A DNA stretch of 64,000 nt from Psychrobacillus sp044762855. Lineage in GTDB: Bacteria > Bacillota > Bacilli > Bacillales_A > Planococcaceae. The DNA is taken from assembly GCF_044762855.1 (NCBI RefSeq), contig NZ_JBIWFB010000001.1:62001-126000 (forward strand), written 5' to 3'. The translations under genes and the position numbers were made by a program. The notes beneath the pieces were generated by a model, which made no database searches, was not told where the DNA came from, and saw only the letters and a program-made list of their open reading frames with translations. This document shows positions 9,573 to 18,691 of this stretch, piece by piece (position 1 is the first letter of the stretch; each line of letters begins with the position of its first letter).

Positions 9573-11240
9573 TCAGTCCTCCTGTTTCATCATCGGAATG
9601 CGAATTCCTTTTTCTTGAGCGGTTTTTTCGGCAAGCTTGTAACCAGCGTCAAAATGGCGAACAATTCCCATTCCTGGATCTGTCGTTAATACCCGTTCTA
9701 ATCTTGCTTCTGCTGCTTCCGTACCATCTGCAACAATGACCATTCCAGCATGGATGGAATATCCCATTCCAACACCGCCCCCGTGGTGAACGGATACCCA
9801 TGTAGCACCGCCAACTGCATTTATCATGGCATTTAAAATCGGCCAATCTGCAACCGCATCTGACCCATCTTTCATAGCTTCCGTTTCTCGGTTCGGGGAA
9901 GCGACTGAACCTGAATCTAGATGATCTCGACCAATGACAATCGGTGCCTTTAACTCACCAGATGCAACCATATCATTAATGATTTTGCCAAAGCGTGCAC
10001 GTTCGCCGTAGCCTAACCAACAAATACGAGAGGGAAGACCTTGAAACTGGATTTTTTCACGTGCCATTCTAATCCAGTTGCACAAATGAGTGTTATAGCT
10101 AAACTCGCGTAAAATCACTTCATCTGTTTTATAAATATCTTCAGGATCCCCGGATAATGCAACCCATCTGAAGGGACCTTTTCCTTCACAAAATTGTGGG
10201 CGAATATAGGCAGGGACAAATCCTGGGAAGTCAAATGCACGTGCGAATCCTTGGTCCTTTGCAACTTGCCGAATATTGTTGCCGTAATCGAAAGTTACTG
10301 CACCTTTATCCATCATTTGAACCATAGACTCTACGTGCTTTGTCATCGATGCTTTAGAGCGTTTAACATATTCAGTAGGATTGTTTTTCCGTAATGCGCT
10401 GGCTTCTTCCAAAGACATACGAGAAGGAATGTAACCATTTAAAGGATCATGGGCAGATGTTTGATCGGTTAATACATCAGGTATAAAGCCTCGTGCGATC
10501 ATTTCCGGTAAAATATCAGCTGCATTTCCTACAAGGCCAATGGAAAGAGCTTTACCATTTTGTTTTGCTTCTTCTGCTAATTGAATAGCTTCGTCTAATG
10601 AATGCGTTTTCAAATCTGTATAGCGTGTTTCGATACGGCGGTCAATACGTGATTCATCCACATCTATCCCGATGCACACGCCTCCATTCATCGTAACTGC
10701 AAGTGGTTGTGCTCCTCCCATACCTCCAAGACCAGCAGTAAGTGTAATGGTGTGTTTTAAAGTTCCGTTAAAATGTTGTTTTGCTAATTCCGCAAATGTT
10801 TCATATGTTCCTTGAACGATTCCTTGTGAACCGATGTAAATCCAACTGCCAGCGGTCATTTGTCCGTACATCATAAGTCCTTTCTTATCAAGTTCATGGA
10901 AATGCTCCCATGTGGCGTAAGCAGGAACTAAGTTAGAGTTTGCAATGAGAACGCGTGGTGCATCTTGATGGGATTTAAATACGGCAACTGGCTTCCCAGA
11001 TTGTACGAGCAGTGTTTCATCATTTTCTAGCTCTTTTAAGGAGTGAACAATTGCATCAAAAGCATCCCAATTTCGAGCTGCTTTTCCAATTCCACCGTAT
11101 ACAACTAGTTCATCTGGGTGTTCTGCTACTTCTGCATCTAAATTGTTCATCAGCATCCGAAGTGCAGCTTCTTGGAGCCAACCTTTTGTATTTAAATTTG
11201 TTCCTCTATAGCGGATCACTTTTTCATTTGCTTTTCCCAT
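9573..11240 (-). CDS. hutU: urocanate hydratase
   Basis: Second step of histidine degradation: urocanate to imidazolonepropionate using tightly bound NAD+. The glycine-rich NAD site GLGGMGGAQPLAVTMNGG and TDQTSAHDPLNGY are diagnostic of urocanase. The open frame extends to 11270, but ATG 11240 is the likely start because AAAGGAGGG lies just upstream. That gives 555 residues, the family's normal length. First gene of the hut operon. A candidate sigma-A promoter and an inverted repeat lie in the 200-base gap to the divergent lipoprotein gene. Confidence 0.95.
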   Translation of the reverse strand: MGKANEKVIRYRGTNLNTKGWLQEAALRMLMNNLDAEVAEHPDELVVYGGIGKAARNWDAFDAIVHSLKELENDETLLVQSGKPVAVFKSHQDAPRVLIANSNLVPAYATWEHFHELDKKGLMMYGQMTAGSWIYIGSQGIVQGTYETFAELAKQHFNGTLKHTITLTAGLGGMGGAQPLAVTMNGGVCIGIDVDESRIDRRIETRYTDLKTHSLDEAIQLAEEAKQNGKALSIGLVGNAADILPEMIARGFIPDVLTDQTSAHDPLNGYIPSRMSLEEASALRKNNPTEYVKRSKASMTKHVESMVQMMDKGAVTFDYGNNIRQVAKDQGFARAFDFPGFVPAYIRPQFCEGKGPFRWVALSGDPEDIYKTDEVILREFSYNTHLCNWIRMAREKIQFQGLPSRICWLGYGERARFGKIINDMVASGELKAPIVIGRDHLDSGSVASPNRETEAMKDGSDAVADWPILNAMINAVGGATWVSVHHGGGVGMGYSIHAGMVIVADGTEAAEARLERVLTTDPGMGIVRHFDAGYKLAEKTAQEKGIRIPMMKQED

Positions 11241-11289
11241 ATAAAACCCTCCTTTTATTCTTATATCCATTCTATCTAAAACTTCTGAT

Positions 11290-11318
11290 AATTTAAGTGT
11301 TTTAAAGAAAAAAGTAAA
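11290..11318 (-). promoter_or_regulatory. candidate hut operon promoter
   Basis: On the minus strand TTTACT (11313-11318) and TAAATT (11290-11295) are separated by 17 bases, a fair sigma-A match about 50 bases before the hutU start. Confidence 0.4.
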
Positions 11319-11330
11319 AATTTCTCATCT

Positions 11331-11352
11331 GCTAATCGAATGTTTCATTAGC
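11331..11352. promoter_or_regulatory. inverted repeat upstream of the hut promoter
   Basis: GCTAAT (11331-11336) and ATTAGC (11347-11352) are 6 bp arms around a 10 bp centre, just upstream of the proposed -35 of hutU and within the divergent intergenic region. It could be a regulator site. No hutP gene is seen, so control must differ from the B. subtilis antiterminator or lie elsewhere. Confidence 0.35.
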
Positions 11353-11444
11353 ATAGTAGAATGATGAAACGAAATTTTCTGTCTTTTTGTAACTCTTTTT
11401 TTTAGCAACCGTCTGTTTATATATAGATAAGGGGGTAAGTAAAA

Positions 11445-12332
11445 ATGAAGAAAATGCTTTTTTATATTCTACTACTGGCACTTTTCGGTTTACTACTCGG
11501 AGCCTGCAGTGCAATGGAAGAGAAATCAAGTGTTTCTGAAATGGACGTGGCAAATGATTCTACCAGCTACGCAGAAAAAGAGGAAAGTCTTCAGACAGAA
11601 GCTGAGGAAATAAATGGAGAAGCACCTGCTGAAACGAATAATCAACGTATGATTATTCATAATGCGACCATCCGAACGAATGTAAAAGAACTTGCAAAAG
11701 CACAAAGTAACATCGAGCAGAAGGTAAAGGAATATGGTGGTTATATTGTCGAGTCCAATGTGTACAAGGAAGATGATCAAACGAGTAGCGGTCATATGAT
11801 TGTACGAATTCCGGAGAAGCATTTTGATACATTTTTGAATGAAGCGGAAGAGGAAGCGTCAAAAGTATTGGAACGTCATGTTACTGGCCAAGACGTAACG
11901 GAGCAATATGTAGATTTGTCATCCCGATTAAAGTCCAAAAGAGTTGTGGAAGAGCGCTTAATCACGTTTATGGAAGGTGCGGAGAAAACAGAAGACTTGT
12001 TGAAAATTTCTTCGGATTTAGCGACTGTTCAAGAAGAGATAGAGGTAATCTTAGGTAAGATGAAATATCTTGAAAACCAAGTCTCTTTTTCTACGATAGA
12101 GCTTACGATGATTGAAAACCGAGTTATTATTCCAGGTATAGAAAATAATGATTTAAACACTTGGGAAAAGACGAAGAAACAGTTTGTTACAAGCACGAAC
12201 GGATTACTTGCTGCTGGATCAGCTATTGTAGTCTTTTTCATCGGTAATCTACCAGTCTTTCTAATATTAGGTGTCATTGCTTTTGTTGTGTATTGGATTA
12301 TCAAAAGAAGACGACTTGATCAGAAACAATAG
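11445..12332 (+). CDS. DUF4349 domain lipoprotein
   Basis: A 295-residue envelope protein. The N-terminus is a lipoprotein signal (FGLLLGAC, Cys at about residue 22), followed by an acidic low-complexity linker and a DUF4349 domain (MIIHNATIRTNVKELAKAQ, YVDLSSRLKSKRVVEERL). There is a coiled-coil stretch at roughly residues 160-215. One strong C-terminal membrane helix (NLPVFLILGVIAFVVYWII) ends in a basic tail. RBS AAGGGGG precedes ATG 11445. DUF4349 has no established function. The gene stands alone, divergent from hut, and has its own terminator. Confidence 0.85.
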   Translation: MKKMLFYILLLALFGLLLGACSAMEEKSSVSEMDVANDSTSYAEKEESLQTEAEEINGEAPAETNNQRMIIHNATIRTNVKELAKAQSNIEQKVKEYGGYIVESNVYKEDDQTSSGHMIVRIPEKHFDTFLNEAEEEASKVLERHVTGQDVTEQYVDLSSRLKSKRVVEERLITFMEGAEKTEDLLKISSDLATVQEEIEVILGKMKYLENQVSFSTIELTMIENRVIIPGIENNDLNTWEKTKKQFVTSTNGLLAAGSAIVVFFIGNLPVFLILGVIAFVVYWIIKRRRLDQKQ

Positions 12333-12391
12333 ATAAAGTGAAGACTCGAATATTGGGGAGTTTTTCTACATACTAGCATGTCCTGTGCGTT

Positions 12392-12426
12392 AGAAAGACC
12401 TTCTTATTTTAGAAAGGTCTTTTTAT
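12392..12426 (+). terminator. terminator after DUF4349 gene
   Basis: AAAGACCTT (12394-12402) and AAGGTCTTT (12414-12422) form a 9 bp stem running into a T tract to 12424. Confidence 0.8.
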
Positions 12427-12432
12427 CTACTC

Positions 12433-13140
12433 CTAATTATTTTGGATTTTCCGTTTTCTGAAGACCAACCAAGTGATAAGAAAGAGAGTAAATGCAACTA
12501 CTTCCATAGATAATATATACCAGGGGTAGGGTCCTATGAAATCTAGTAAACTACCATTAATCGGTTTTTCCCTTAAAAACATATAATTGCCTTGAATAAG
12601 GATATTCAGTACAAAAATGAAAGGAAAAACGATGTTTAAGATAACCATTGTTTTAATAAGACCTTTAAAAGTAGGTTTATAGCCTTTTACCCAAAGAATA
12701 TAAAATGCAGTCAAAATAATTCCAATATGCACATAAAAAAACTGGATGAACTTAAAATCAGGAAAGTTTACTAGTATAGAAGGAGTTAATATGGCTTGAA
12801 GAGCTCCTCCCATTCCCGCATAAAAAACAAAATCATAGAAACGTTTGTTTCCAGTCCATAAGAGAATGATGGAACAAAGTAAAGTTAAACTGCATAAATG
12901 AAGGGGTAAGGACTCGCTTAAACTCCATGTCTTCTCTTGAACTAATACAAGATGATAGGCAACTTCCATCACAAGTAAAGAAACGGCAAAGACACGTTCG
13001 ACAAGAAGGGTATTGTTAAGTGGACGAACCAATACCTTTTTTAAGAGAAATAAGATCAATACACAAAGGAACAGCACAGAAATGGCAGCCAGATGTTCAG
13101 ATGAAAATAAGACGAACGTATTCAAAGTATTCTCGTTCAT
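12433..13140 (-). CDS. TIGR02206 family membrane protein (YwaF-like)
   Basis: A 235-residue polytopic membrane protein with about seven hydrophobic segments and almost no soluble part. Conserved-looking polar positions lie in SLPLHLCSL and FFYVHIGIIL, features I associate with the YwaF/TIGR02206 family, whose function is unknown. ATG 13140 is 28 bases after the stop of the L,D-transpeptidase gene on the same strand, so the two may be co-transcribed. Family call is from memory of the motifs. Confidence 0.7.
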   Translation of the reverse strand: MNENTLNTFVLFSSEHLAAISVLFLCVLILFLLKKVLVRPLNNTLLVERVFAVSLLVMEVAYHLVLVQEKTWSLSESLPLHLCSLTLLCSIILLWTGNKRFYDFVFYAGMGGALQAILTPSILVNFPDFKFIQFFYVHIGIILTAFYILWVKGYKPTFKGLIKTMVILNIVFPFIFVLNILIQGNYMFLREKPINGSLLDFIGPYPWYILSMEVVAFTLFLITWLVFRKRKIQNN

Positions 13141-13168
13141 ATTCTATTCCTCTTTTCGTCTATGAAGC

Positions 13169-13504
13169 TTATTTGTGAATATAGACATTGGTACTCGTTG
13201 GAACCATGGAAGAAAGTTCAAGGACGTCCTCATTATGCATCCGAATACAGCCATGTGAAACTTCTTTTCCGATGGATGATGGGTCGTTAGTTCCGTGAAT
13301 TCCGTAATGCGGCTTGGATAGACCCATCCACAAGGCTCCAAAAGGTCCACCGGGGTCCAGCTCCTTGTTAATGATAATGTAATTCCCAGTTGGGGTAGGT
13401 GTCAATATTTTTCCAACTGCAATCGGATACGTTTTTAATAATACGCTAGCATCATACAACTTTAATTGCCGCTTACTAACAGATACATCGATCCAGAGGA
13501 CCAT
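13169..13504 (-). CDS. short L,D-transpeptidase (YkuD domain)
   Basis: A peptidoglycan L,D-transpeptidase catalytic domain of only 111 residues. The catalytic motif is intact: HGTNDPSSIG followed by SHGCIRMHNEDV with the nucleophilic Cys. The fold opens with IDVSVSKRQLKLYD, typical of YkuD domains. There is no signal peptide, LysM domain or membrane anchor, so export is unexplained; similar minimal forms are annotated in bacilli. ATG 13504 follows AGGAGATGATTTC, a good RBS. The likely role is cross-link or spore-cortex modification. Confidence 0.85.
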   Translation of the reverse strand: MVLWIDVSVSKRQLKLYDASVLLKTYPIAVGKILTPTPTGNYIIINKELDPGGPFGALWMGLSKPHYGIHGTNDPSSIGKEVSHGCIRMHNEDVLELSSMVPTSTNVYIHK

Positions 13505-13626
13505 GAAATCATCTCCTGAAAAAGTCTTTCTTTATATATATGGAAAAAGAGGTGGTAGTGACAGTTATTGAAAGGTTTAAAACAGCCTTTCTTTAACTTG
13601 GGGAAAAAAAGTTCCTAATGCAGGAA

Positions 13627-13655
13627 TTGGACAAGCAGTAATCTCCATATACTTT
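13627..13655 (+). promoter_or_regulatory. candidate promoter of the 20-residue peptide gene
   Basis: TTGGAC (13627-13632), a 17 bp spacer and TACTTT (13650-13655), 26 bases before the small gene at 13681. Confidence 0.45.
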
Positions 13656-13680
13656 ATTAATCAACTAAAGGAGTGAATGA

Positions 13681-13743
13681 ATGACAAAGCAAAAATGTAA
13701 AAAATGCAATAAAACGGGTGCTGGTACTTGTAAATGTAAATAA
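13681..13743 (+). CDS. 20-residue cysteine-rich peptide
   Basis: A micro-gene encoding MTKQKCKKCNKTGAGTCKCK: four cysteines as CxxC then CxC, nine positively charged residues and no hydrophobic stretch. AAGGAG (13669-13674) sits well before ATG, a plausible sigma-A promoter precedes it, and two strong hairpins follow, so it has the full layout of an expressed gene. The CxxC..CxC pattern suggests metal (zinc) binding or a disulfide knot. I know no named family for it. Translation is inferred from layout only. Confidence 0.55.
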   Translation: MTKQKCKKCNKTGAGTCKCK

Positions 13744-13771
13744 TATGGATATATAATCTGTTATCCATATT
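13742..13771 (+). terminator. hairpin overlapping the stop of the micro-gene
   Basis: Ten-base perfect arms AATATGGATA (13742-13751) and TATCCATATT (13762-13771) begin at the stop codon. The following sequence is AT-rich without a clean T-run. Confidence 0.45.
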
Positions 13772-13804
13772 ATGTATATTTTAAAATGAAAATTAATCCA
13801 TACA

Positions 13805-13845
13805 AACAAGCCATTCTCTAGGTGAAGAGAATGGCTTGTTTAAAT
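13805..13845. terminator. strong hairpin, probable terminator
   Basis: Perfect 15 bp arms AACAAGCCATTCTCT (13805-13819) and AGAGAATGGCTTGTT (13826-13840) around a 6-base loop, ending in GTTTAAAT. The stem's stability and position suggest termination of the micro-gene transcript. Confidence 0.65.
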
Positions 13846-13967
13846 AGCGATAAAATATTTGGCACTTTAACGTATCAAGGAAATAGTTCACCTTTTTCAA
13901 TTGGTCGCCAAACGTTGAACCAGCCTGAATAGCGGATATAAATTACGCTATTTCTTAAAAGTATTAT

Positions 13968-13996
13968 GTATCATAAACTCTATTCTTTCATACTAT
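13968..13996 (+). promoter_or_regulatory. candidate sigma-E-type promoter for prkA
   Basis: CATACTAT (13989-13996) fits the sigma-E -10 form CATAnnnT and lies about 30 bases before the prkA start. The -35 region (GTATCATA) is only a partial match. It agrees with the known mother-cell expression of prkA in B. subtilis. Confidence 0.35.
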
Positions 13997-14028
13997 GTAT
14001 AAAATAGAGCCCTGAATGGAGGGAATGG

Positions 14029-15924
14029 ATGGATATTTTAAGTAAGGTGAAGAGCTACCGCGAAGAAGAAAATCAATTGAAGTGGGAAGGCACGTTCGAG
14101 GAATTTTTAGACATGGTGAAAGTTAGACCAGAAATTGCCCAAACTGCTCATTCACGTGTTTATAGCATGATTAAAAGCTCCGGTTTAACAGAAAGAGATG
14201 GGCAAAGAATGTATCACTTTTTTGGGAAAGAAATTTTTGGGCTTGAAACAGCACTTGAACGACTTGTGGAAGAATATTTTCATCCTGCTGCCAAGAGACT
14301 AGATGTTCGTAAGCGAATTCTTTTACTTATGGGACCTGTTAGTGGAGGGAAATCGTCCATTGTAACATTGTTAAAACGTGGTCTTGAACAATATTCAAGA
14401 ACCGATGAAGGCGCTGTCTATGCGATTAAAGGTTGCCCGATGCATGAAGATCCCCTGCATCTAATTCCGCAACATTTACGTGAGGACTTTGCAGAAGAGT
14501 TTGGGATCCGCATTGAAGGTAGCTTATCTCCACTTAATACAATGCGACTGGAAAAGGAATATGATGGACGTATTGAAAATGTTTTAGTAGAACGAATCTT
14601 TTTCTCAGAGGATAAACGAGTTGGGATCGGAACGTTTACACCGTCTGATCCAAAATCACAAGATATCGCAGATTTGACTGGAAGTATTGATTTCTCCACA
14701 ATTGCTGAGTTCGGGTCGGAATCTGATCCACGGGCATATCGTTTTGATGGAGAACTAAATAAAGCAAACCGTGGAATTATGGAATTTCAAGAAATGTTGA
14801 AACTGGATGAAAAATTTCTATGGCATTTATTGTCTCTGACACAGGAAGGTAATTTCAAGGCAGGAAGGTTCGCATTAATAAGTGCGGATGAGTTAATCGT
14901 GGCACATACAAACGAGACGGAGTACCGTTCGTTTATTTCCAATAAAAAGAATGAAGCGCTTCACTCCAGAATTATTGTGATGCCAATTCCTTATAATTTA
15001 AAAGTAAGCCAAGAAGAACGTATTTATGAAAAAATGATTAAAGAAAGTGATATGACCCATGTCCATATAGCACCGCATGCACTGAGAGCAGCTGCTATTT
15101 TCTCGATATTAACAAGGTTGGAAGTGCCTAAAAAACAAGGCGTTGATATTGTGAAGAAGATGCGACTGTATGACGGAGAAAGTGTAGAAGGATTTAACGA
15201 AATCGATCTGGAAGAATTAAAGAAAGAATCGTTAAATGAAGGTATGAATGGAATCGATCCACGTTATGTGATTAATCGAATTTCATCCGCCATTATTCGT
15301 AAAGAAATTCCATCGATCAATGCATTAGATGTATTGCGAGCATTAAAAGAAGGTCTTGATCAGCATGCATCTATTTCACAAGAAGACCGAGAGAAATACA
15401 TGAACTACATTGCAATTGCACGAAAAGAGTACGATGAAATTGCGAAAAAAGAAGTACAAAAAGCGTTTGTTTATTCGTATGAAGAGTCGGCTATTACATT
15501 AATGAATAATTATCTCGACAACGTTGAAGCATTTTGTAATAAAAACAAAATGAGAGATCCGTTAACGGGAGAAGAGATGAATCCAGATGAAAAGCTAATG
15601 CGTTCGATAGAAGAACAAATAGGTATTTCTGAAAATGCGAAAAAAGCATTCAGAGAGGAAATCTTAATCCGACTTTCTGCATATGCACGAAAAGGAAAAC
15701 GTTTTGAATATAACTCTCATGAACGTTTACGAGAAGCGATTCAAAAGAAACTATTTGCGGATTTAAAAGACGTCGTAAAAATTACGACATCTTCTCAAAC
15801 GCCGGATGAAACGCATTTGAAGAAAGTCAATGAAGTCATTGCAAGGCTCGTAGATGAGCATGGATATAATACAACTTCAGCAAATGAATTACTGCGTTAT
15901 GTAGGTAGTCTGCTCAATAGATAA
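14029..15924 (+). CDS. prkA: serine protein kinase PrkA
   Basis: Sporulation-associated serine kinase/AAA ATPase. At 631 residues it is full length. The AAA Walker A GPVSGGKSS is at residues 102-110, and the C-terminal half carries the PrkA-specific helical domain (KKMRLYDGESVEGF, RYVINRISSAIIRKEIPSINALDVLRAL). ATG 14029 has GGAGGG upstream. In many spore formers and proteobacteria prkA, yhbH and spoVR are consecutive, exactly as here. In B. subtilis PrkA acts during sporulation and affects sigma-K-dependent expression; both kinase and Lon-like protease activities have been proposed. Confidence 0.95.
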   Translation: MDILSKVKSYREEENQLKWEGTFEEFLDMVKVRPEIAQTAHSRVYSMIKSSGLTERDGQRMYHFFGKEIFGLETALERLVEEYFHPAAKRLDVRKRILLLMGPVSGGKSSIVTLLKRGLEQYSRTDEGAVYAIKGCPMHEDPLHLIPQHLREDFAEEFGIRIEGSLSPLNTMRLEKEYDGRIENVLVERIFFSEDKRVGIGTFTPSDPKSQDIADLTGSIDFSTIAEFGSESDPRAYRFDGELNKANRGIMEFQEMLKLDEKFLWHLLSLTQEGNFKAGRFALISADELIVAHTNETEYRSFISNKKNEALHSRIIVMPIPYNLKVSQEERIYEKMIKESDMTHVHIAPHALRAAAIFSILTRLEVPKKQGVDIVKKMRLYDGESVEGFNEIDLEELKKESLNEGMNGIDPRYVINRISSAIIRKEIPSINALDVLRALKEGLDQHASISQEDREKYMNYIAIARKEYDEIAKKEVQKAFVYSYEESAITLMNNYLDNVEAFCNKNKMRDPLTGEEMNPDEKLMRSIEEQIGISENAKKAFREEILIRLSAYARKGKRFEYNSHERLREAIQKKLFADLKDVVKITTSSQTPDETHLKKVNEVIARLVDEHGYNTTSANELLRYVGSLLNR

Positions 15925-15929
15925 ATGCT

Positions 15930-15970
15930 AAAAAACAAGACTGATGGTAGTTATTAGTCTTGTTTTTTTA
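15930..15970 (+). terminator. terminator after prkA
   Basis: AAAAAACAAGACT (15930-15942) pairs with AGTCTTGTTTTTT (15956-15968), so the second arm supplies the T tract. It separates prkA transcription from yhbH. Confidence 0.85.
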
Positions 15971-16027
15971 TACACATTGGCAATAACTTTGGCCCCCTAG
16001 CATAAGATAAAAAATAGGTAGGTGTTG

Positions 16028-17197
16028 ATGAGAGTGAGTGAGAAAGAAGAAAAACAATTTGTTATCTCTCAGGAAAATTGGTCTCTCCATCGAAAAGGGC
16101 ATCAAGATCAACAAAGGCATATGGATAAAGTAAAAGAAGCTATTAAGGATAATTTACCAGATTTAATAAGTGAAGAAAGTATTATTATGTCAAATGGACG
16201 AGATGTGATTAAAATACCAATCCGCTCTTTGGACGAATATAAAATTCGTTACAACTATGATAAAACAAAACATGTTGGTCAAGGAGACGGAGACAGTCAA
16301 GTCGGGGATGTAATTGCAAAAGGATCCGGTGAAGAAAAAGACGGGCAAGGAAAAGGGAAGCAAGCAGGAGACCAGGCTGGAAAAGATTATTACGAAGCAG
16401 AAGTAACCATTGAAGAACTAGAAACAGCTCTATTTAAAGAAATGGAGCTTCCTAACTTACAGCAAAAAGAACAAATGGATATCGTCACCGACAAAGTAGA
16501 ATTTAATGATATCCGGAAAAAAGGACTTATGGGGAACATCGATAAAAAACGGACAATTATTACAGCGATTAAACGGAATGCGATGAAAGGAAAAGCTGAA
16601 ATTACCCCAATCCATAACGATGACTTACGTTTCAAAACATGGGATGAGGTAGTCAAACCAGAATCCAAAGCGGTCGTACTTGCAATGATGGATACGAGTG
16701 GTTCTATGGGGTCTTTTGAAAAATATTGTGCAAGAAGTTTCTTTTTCTGGATGGCCAGATTTTTACGCACCAAATATGAAACGGTAGAAATCGAGTTCAT
16801 TGCACATCATACAGAAGCTAAAGTCGTATCAGAAGAAGCGTTCTTTTCCAAAGGGGAAAGTGGGGGAACTATTTGTTCTTCGGCATATTTAAAGGCATTA
16901 GAACTTATAAATCTGAAGTATAATCCTGCGCGTTTTAATATTTACCCGGTTCACTTTTCTGACGGTGAAAATATGACAAGCGATAATGAAAAATGTATAA
17001 AATTGGTCAATGAACTAATGGATATATCTAGCATGTTCGGCTATGGGGAAGTAAATGCACATAGTAGATATTCAACGCTTATGAATACGTATAAGAAAAT
17101 TGAAAATCCAAAGTTTCGTCATTATGTTCTAAAGGAAAATCGGGATGTTTACCAAGCACTTAAAAGTTTATTTCGTAAATATGAAGCATCACTTTGA
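16028..17197 (+). CDS. yhbH: sporulation protein YhbH (UPF0229)
   Basis: Conserved partner of PrkA and SpoVR, about 389 residues. The N-terminal region FVISQENWSLHRKGHQDQQRH is the family hallmark (abbreviated core: SLHRKGHQDQQRH). A glycine/lysine-rich linker follows, then a von Willebrand A-like domain with the metal site MMDTSGSMG around residue 220 and the segment SGGTICSSAY. Starts at GTG 16022, ATG 16028 and GTG 16034 are all possible because the RBS AGGTAGGTG is close; ATG is my choice. A CATAAGAT box at 16001-16008 could be a sigma-E -10. Confidence 0.92.
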   Translation: MRVSEKEEKQFVISQENWSLHRKGHQDQQRHMDKVKEAIKDNLPDLISEESIIMSNGRDVIKIPIRSLDEYKIRYNYDKTKHVGQGDGDSQVGDVIAKGSGEEKDGQGKGKQAGDQAGKDYYEAEVTIEELETALFKEMELPNLQQKEQMDIVTDKVEFNDIRKKGLMGNIDKKRTIITAIKRNAMKGKAEITPIHNDDLRFKTWDEVVKPESKAVVLAMMDTSGSMGSFEKYCARSFFFWMARFLRTKYETVEIEFIAHHTEAKVVSEEAFFSKGESGGTICSSAYLKALELINLKYNPARFNIYPVHFSDGENMTSDNEKCIKLVNELMDISSMFGYGEVNAHSRYSTLMNTYKKIENPKFRHYVLKENRDVYQALKSLFRKYEASL

Positions 17198-17216
17198 AAT
17201 GTAAGGGGGTCATTAA

Positions 17217-18614
17217 TTGGATACAAAGCTTCATCATGCAATCGCTGAAATAACAGAGATAGCATCTGGTTTTGGACTAGATTATTTCCCGATGCGTTAT
17301 GAAATTTGCCCTGCCGATATTATTTATACATTCGGCGCCTATGGAATGCCAACTCGTTTTGCACATTGGAGTTTTGGTAAGCAATTTCACAAAATGAAAA
17401 TACAGTATGACTTTGGATTGAGCCAAATATACGAGCTCGTTATTAACTCCAATCCTTGTTACGCATTTTTGCTCGACACCAATAGCTTGATCCAAAATAA
17501 GCTAATCATAGCCCACGTACTTGCACATTGTGATTTCTTTAAAAATAATGTTCGCTTTTCTAATACTCGACGAGACATGGTAGAAAGTATGACCGCGACT
17601 GCCGAGCGAATTGCAGATTATGAAATGACCTATGGCAAAGAAGAGGTAGAAAGCTTTTTAGATGCCATCCTTGCCATTCAGGAACATATCGATCCTTCCA
17701 TCATCCGGCCGAAATTACCTGACTATAACTTGGATGAGGAAGAAGTAGAGGCTATAAGAAAAACTCCATATGATGATTTATGGAAGATGGATGAACCAAC
17801 GAATACTAGACTTTTATCAATTCCAAAAAGAAAAAAGTTCCCGCCTCAGCCTGAAAAAGATTTATTGCTATTTATTCAAGAATATAGTCGAGAATTAGAA
17901 GACTGGCAACGCGACATTTTAACGATGATGCGAGAGGAAATGCTTTATTTCTGGCCACAACTAGAAACAAAAATCATGAATGAAGGCTGGGCATCCTACT
18001 GGCATCAAAGAATTTTAAGAGAAATGGATTTAACGACCGATGAGACAATCGAATTCGCAAAACTAAATGCCAATGTTGTGCAGCCTTCTTCAACAAGTAT
18101 TAATCCATACTATTTAGGGTTGAAAATTTTTGAAGACATTGAAGATAGATATAATAATCCAACAGAAGAAATGAAACAATCAGGGATAAAGCCTAACTCT
18201 GGTAGAGAAAAAATATTCGAGGTACGGGAAATTGAATCAGATATTTCGTTTATACGAAATTATTTAACAAAAGAGCTAGTGAAAAAAGAAGATCTGTACT
18301 TGTTTGAAAAAAAGAAAGGGAATTACGAAATCACCGATAAAGACTATGAAAATGTCCGAGATCAGCTAGTTTCAATGCGAACGAATGGAAGTTTTCCTTA
18401 TATCGTAGTGGAAGATGGAGACTATTCGAGAAATGGAGAGCTGTATTTAAAGCACGGCTATGAAGGAACAGAGCTAGACCCTCATTATTTAGAAAATGTA
18501 CTTCCTTATATTTATCAATTATGGGGTAAAAACGTGCATATGGAAACGGTCGTGGATGATAAGCTGACTGTCTATGCATATGATGGAAAAAAAGTATCCC
18601 GGAAAGCCGTTTAA
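17217..18614 (+). CDS. spoVR: stage V sporulation protein R
   Basis: Third member of the prkA-yhbH-spoVR set, 465 residues, involved in spore cortex formation in B. subtilis. SpoVR family features are clear: YEICPADIIYTFGAYGMPTRFAHW near the N-terminus (core FGAYGMPTRFAHW), LLIFIQE-like central region, and MNEGWASYWHQRILREM. TTG 17217 is the start, with AAGGGGG 8 bases upstream; no ATG fits. It lies 19 bases after yhbH and is followed by a terminator, so yhbH-spoVR are one transcript. Confidence 0.95.
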   Translation: MDTKLHHAIAEITEIASGFGLDYFPMRYEICPADIIYTFGAYGMPTRFAHWSFGKQFHKMKIQYDFGLSQIYELVINSNPCYAFLLDTNSLIQNKLIIAHVLAHCDFFKNNVRFSNTRRDMVESMTATAERIADYEMTYGKEEVESFLDAILAIQEHIDPSIIRPKLPDYNLDEEEVEAIRKTPYDDLWKMDEPTNTRLLSIPKRKKFPPQPEKDLLLFIQEYSRELEDWQRDILTMMREEMLYFWPQLETKIMNEGWASYWHQRILREMDLTTDETIEFAKLNANVVQPSSTSINPYYLGLKIFEDIEDRYNNPTEEMKQSGIKPNSGREKIFEVREIESDISFIRNYLTKELVKKEDLYLFEKKKGNYEITDKDYENVRDQLVSMRTNGSFPYIVVEDGDYSRNGELYLKHGYEGTELDPHYLENVLPYIYQLWGKNVHMETVVDDKLTVYAYDGKKVSRKAV

Positions 18615-18628
18615 CTGAATACAATAAA

Positions 18629-18666
18629 AAAACGAGATCCTGATTTATTGGGATCTCGTTTTTTAA
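18629..18666 (+). terminator. terminator after spoVR
   Basis: AACGAGATCC (18631-18640) pairs with GGATCTCGTT (18651-18660), followed by TTTT. Confidence 0.85.
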
Positions 18667-18691
18667 TGAATACGGTTGTTTAGGGGCACTT

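Noticed and set aside
11012..11296. Leucine-rich plus-strand frame opposite hutU
   Set aside because: Antisense to a strongly supported gene and with typical reverse-strand composition.
11365..11380. cre site (TGAAACGAAATTTTC) near hut
   Set aside because: The central CG is out of register with the consensus, so CcpA control of hut is not supported by this site.
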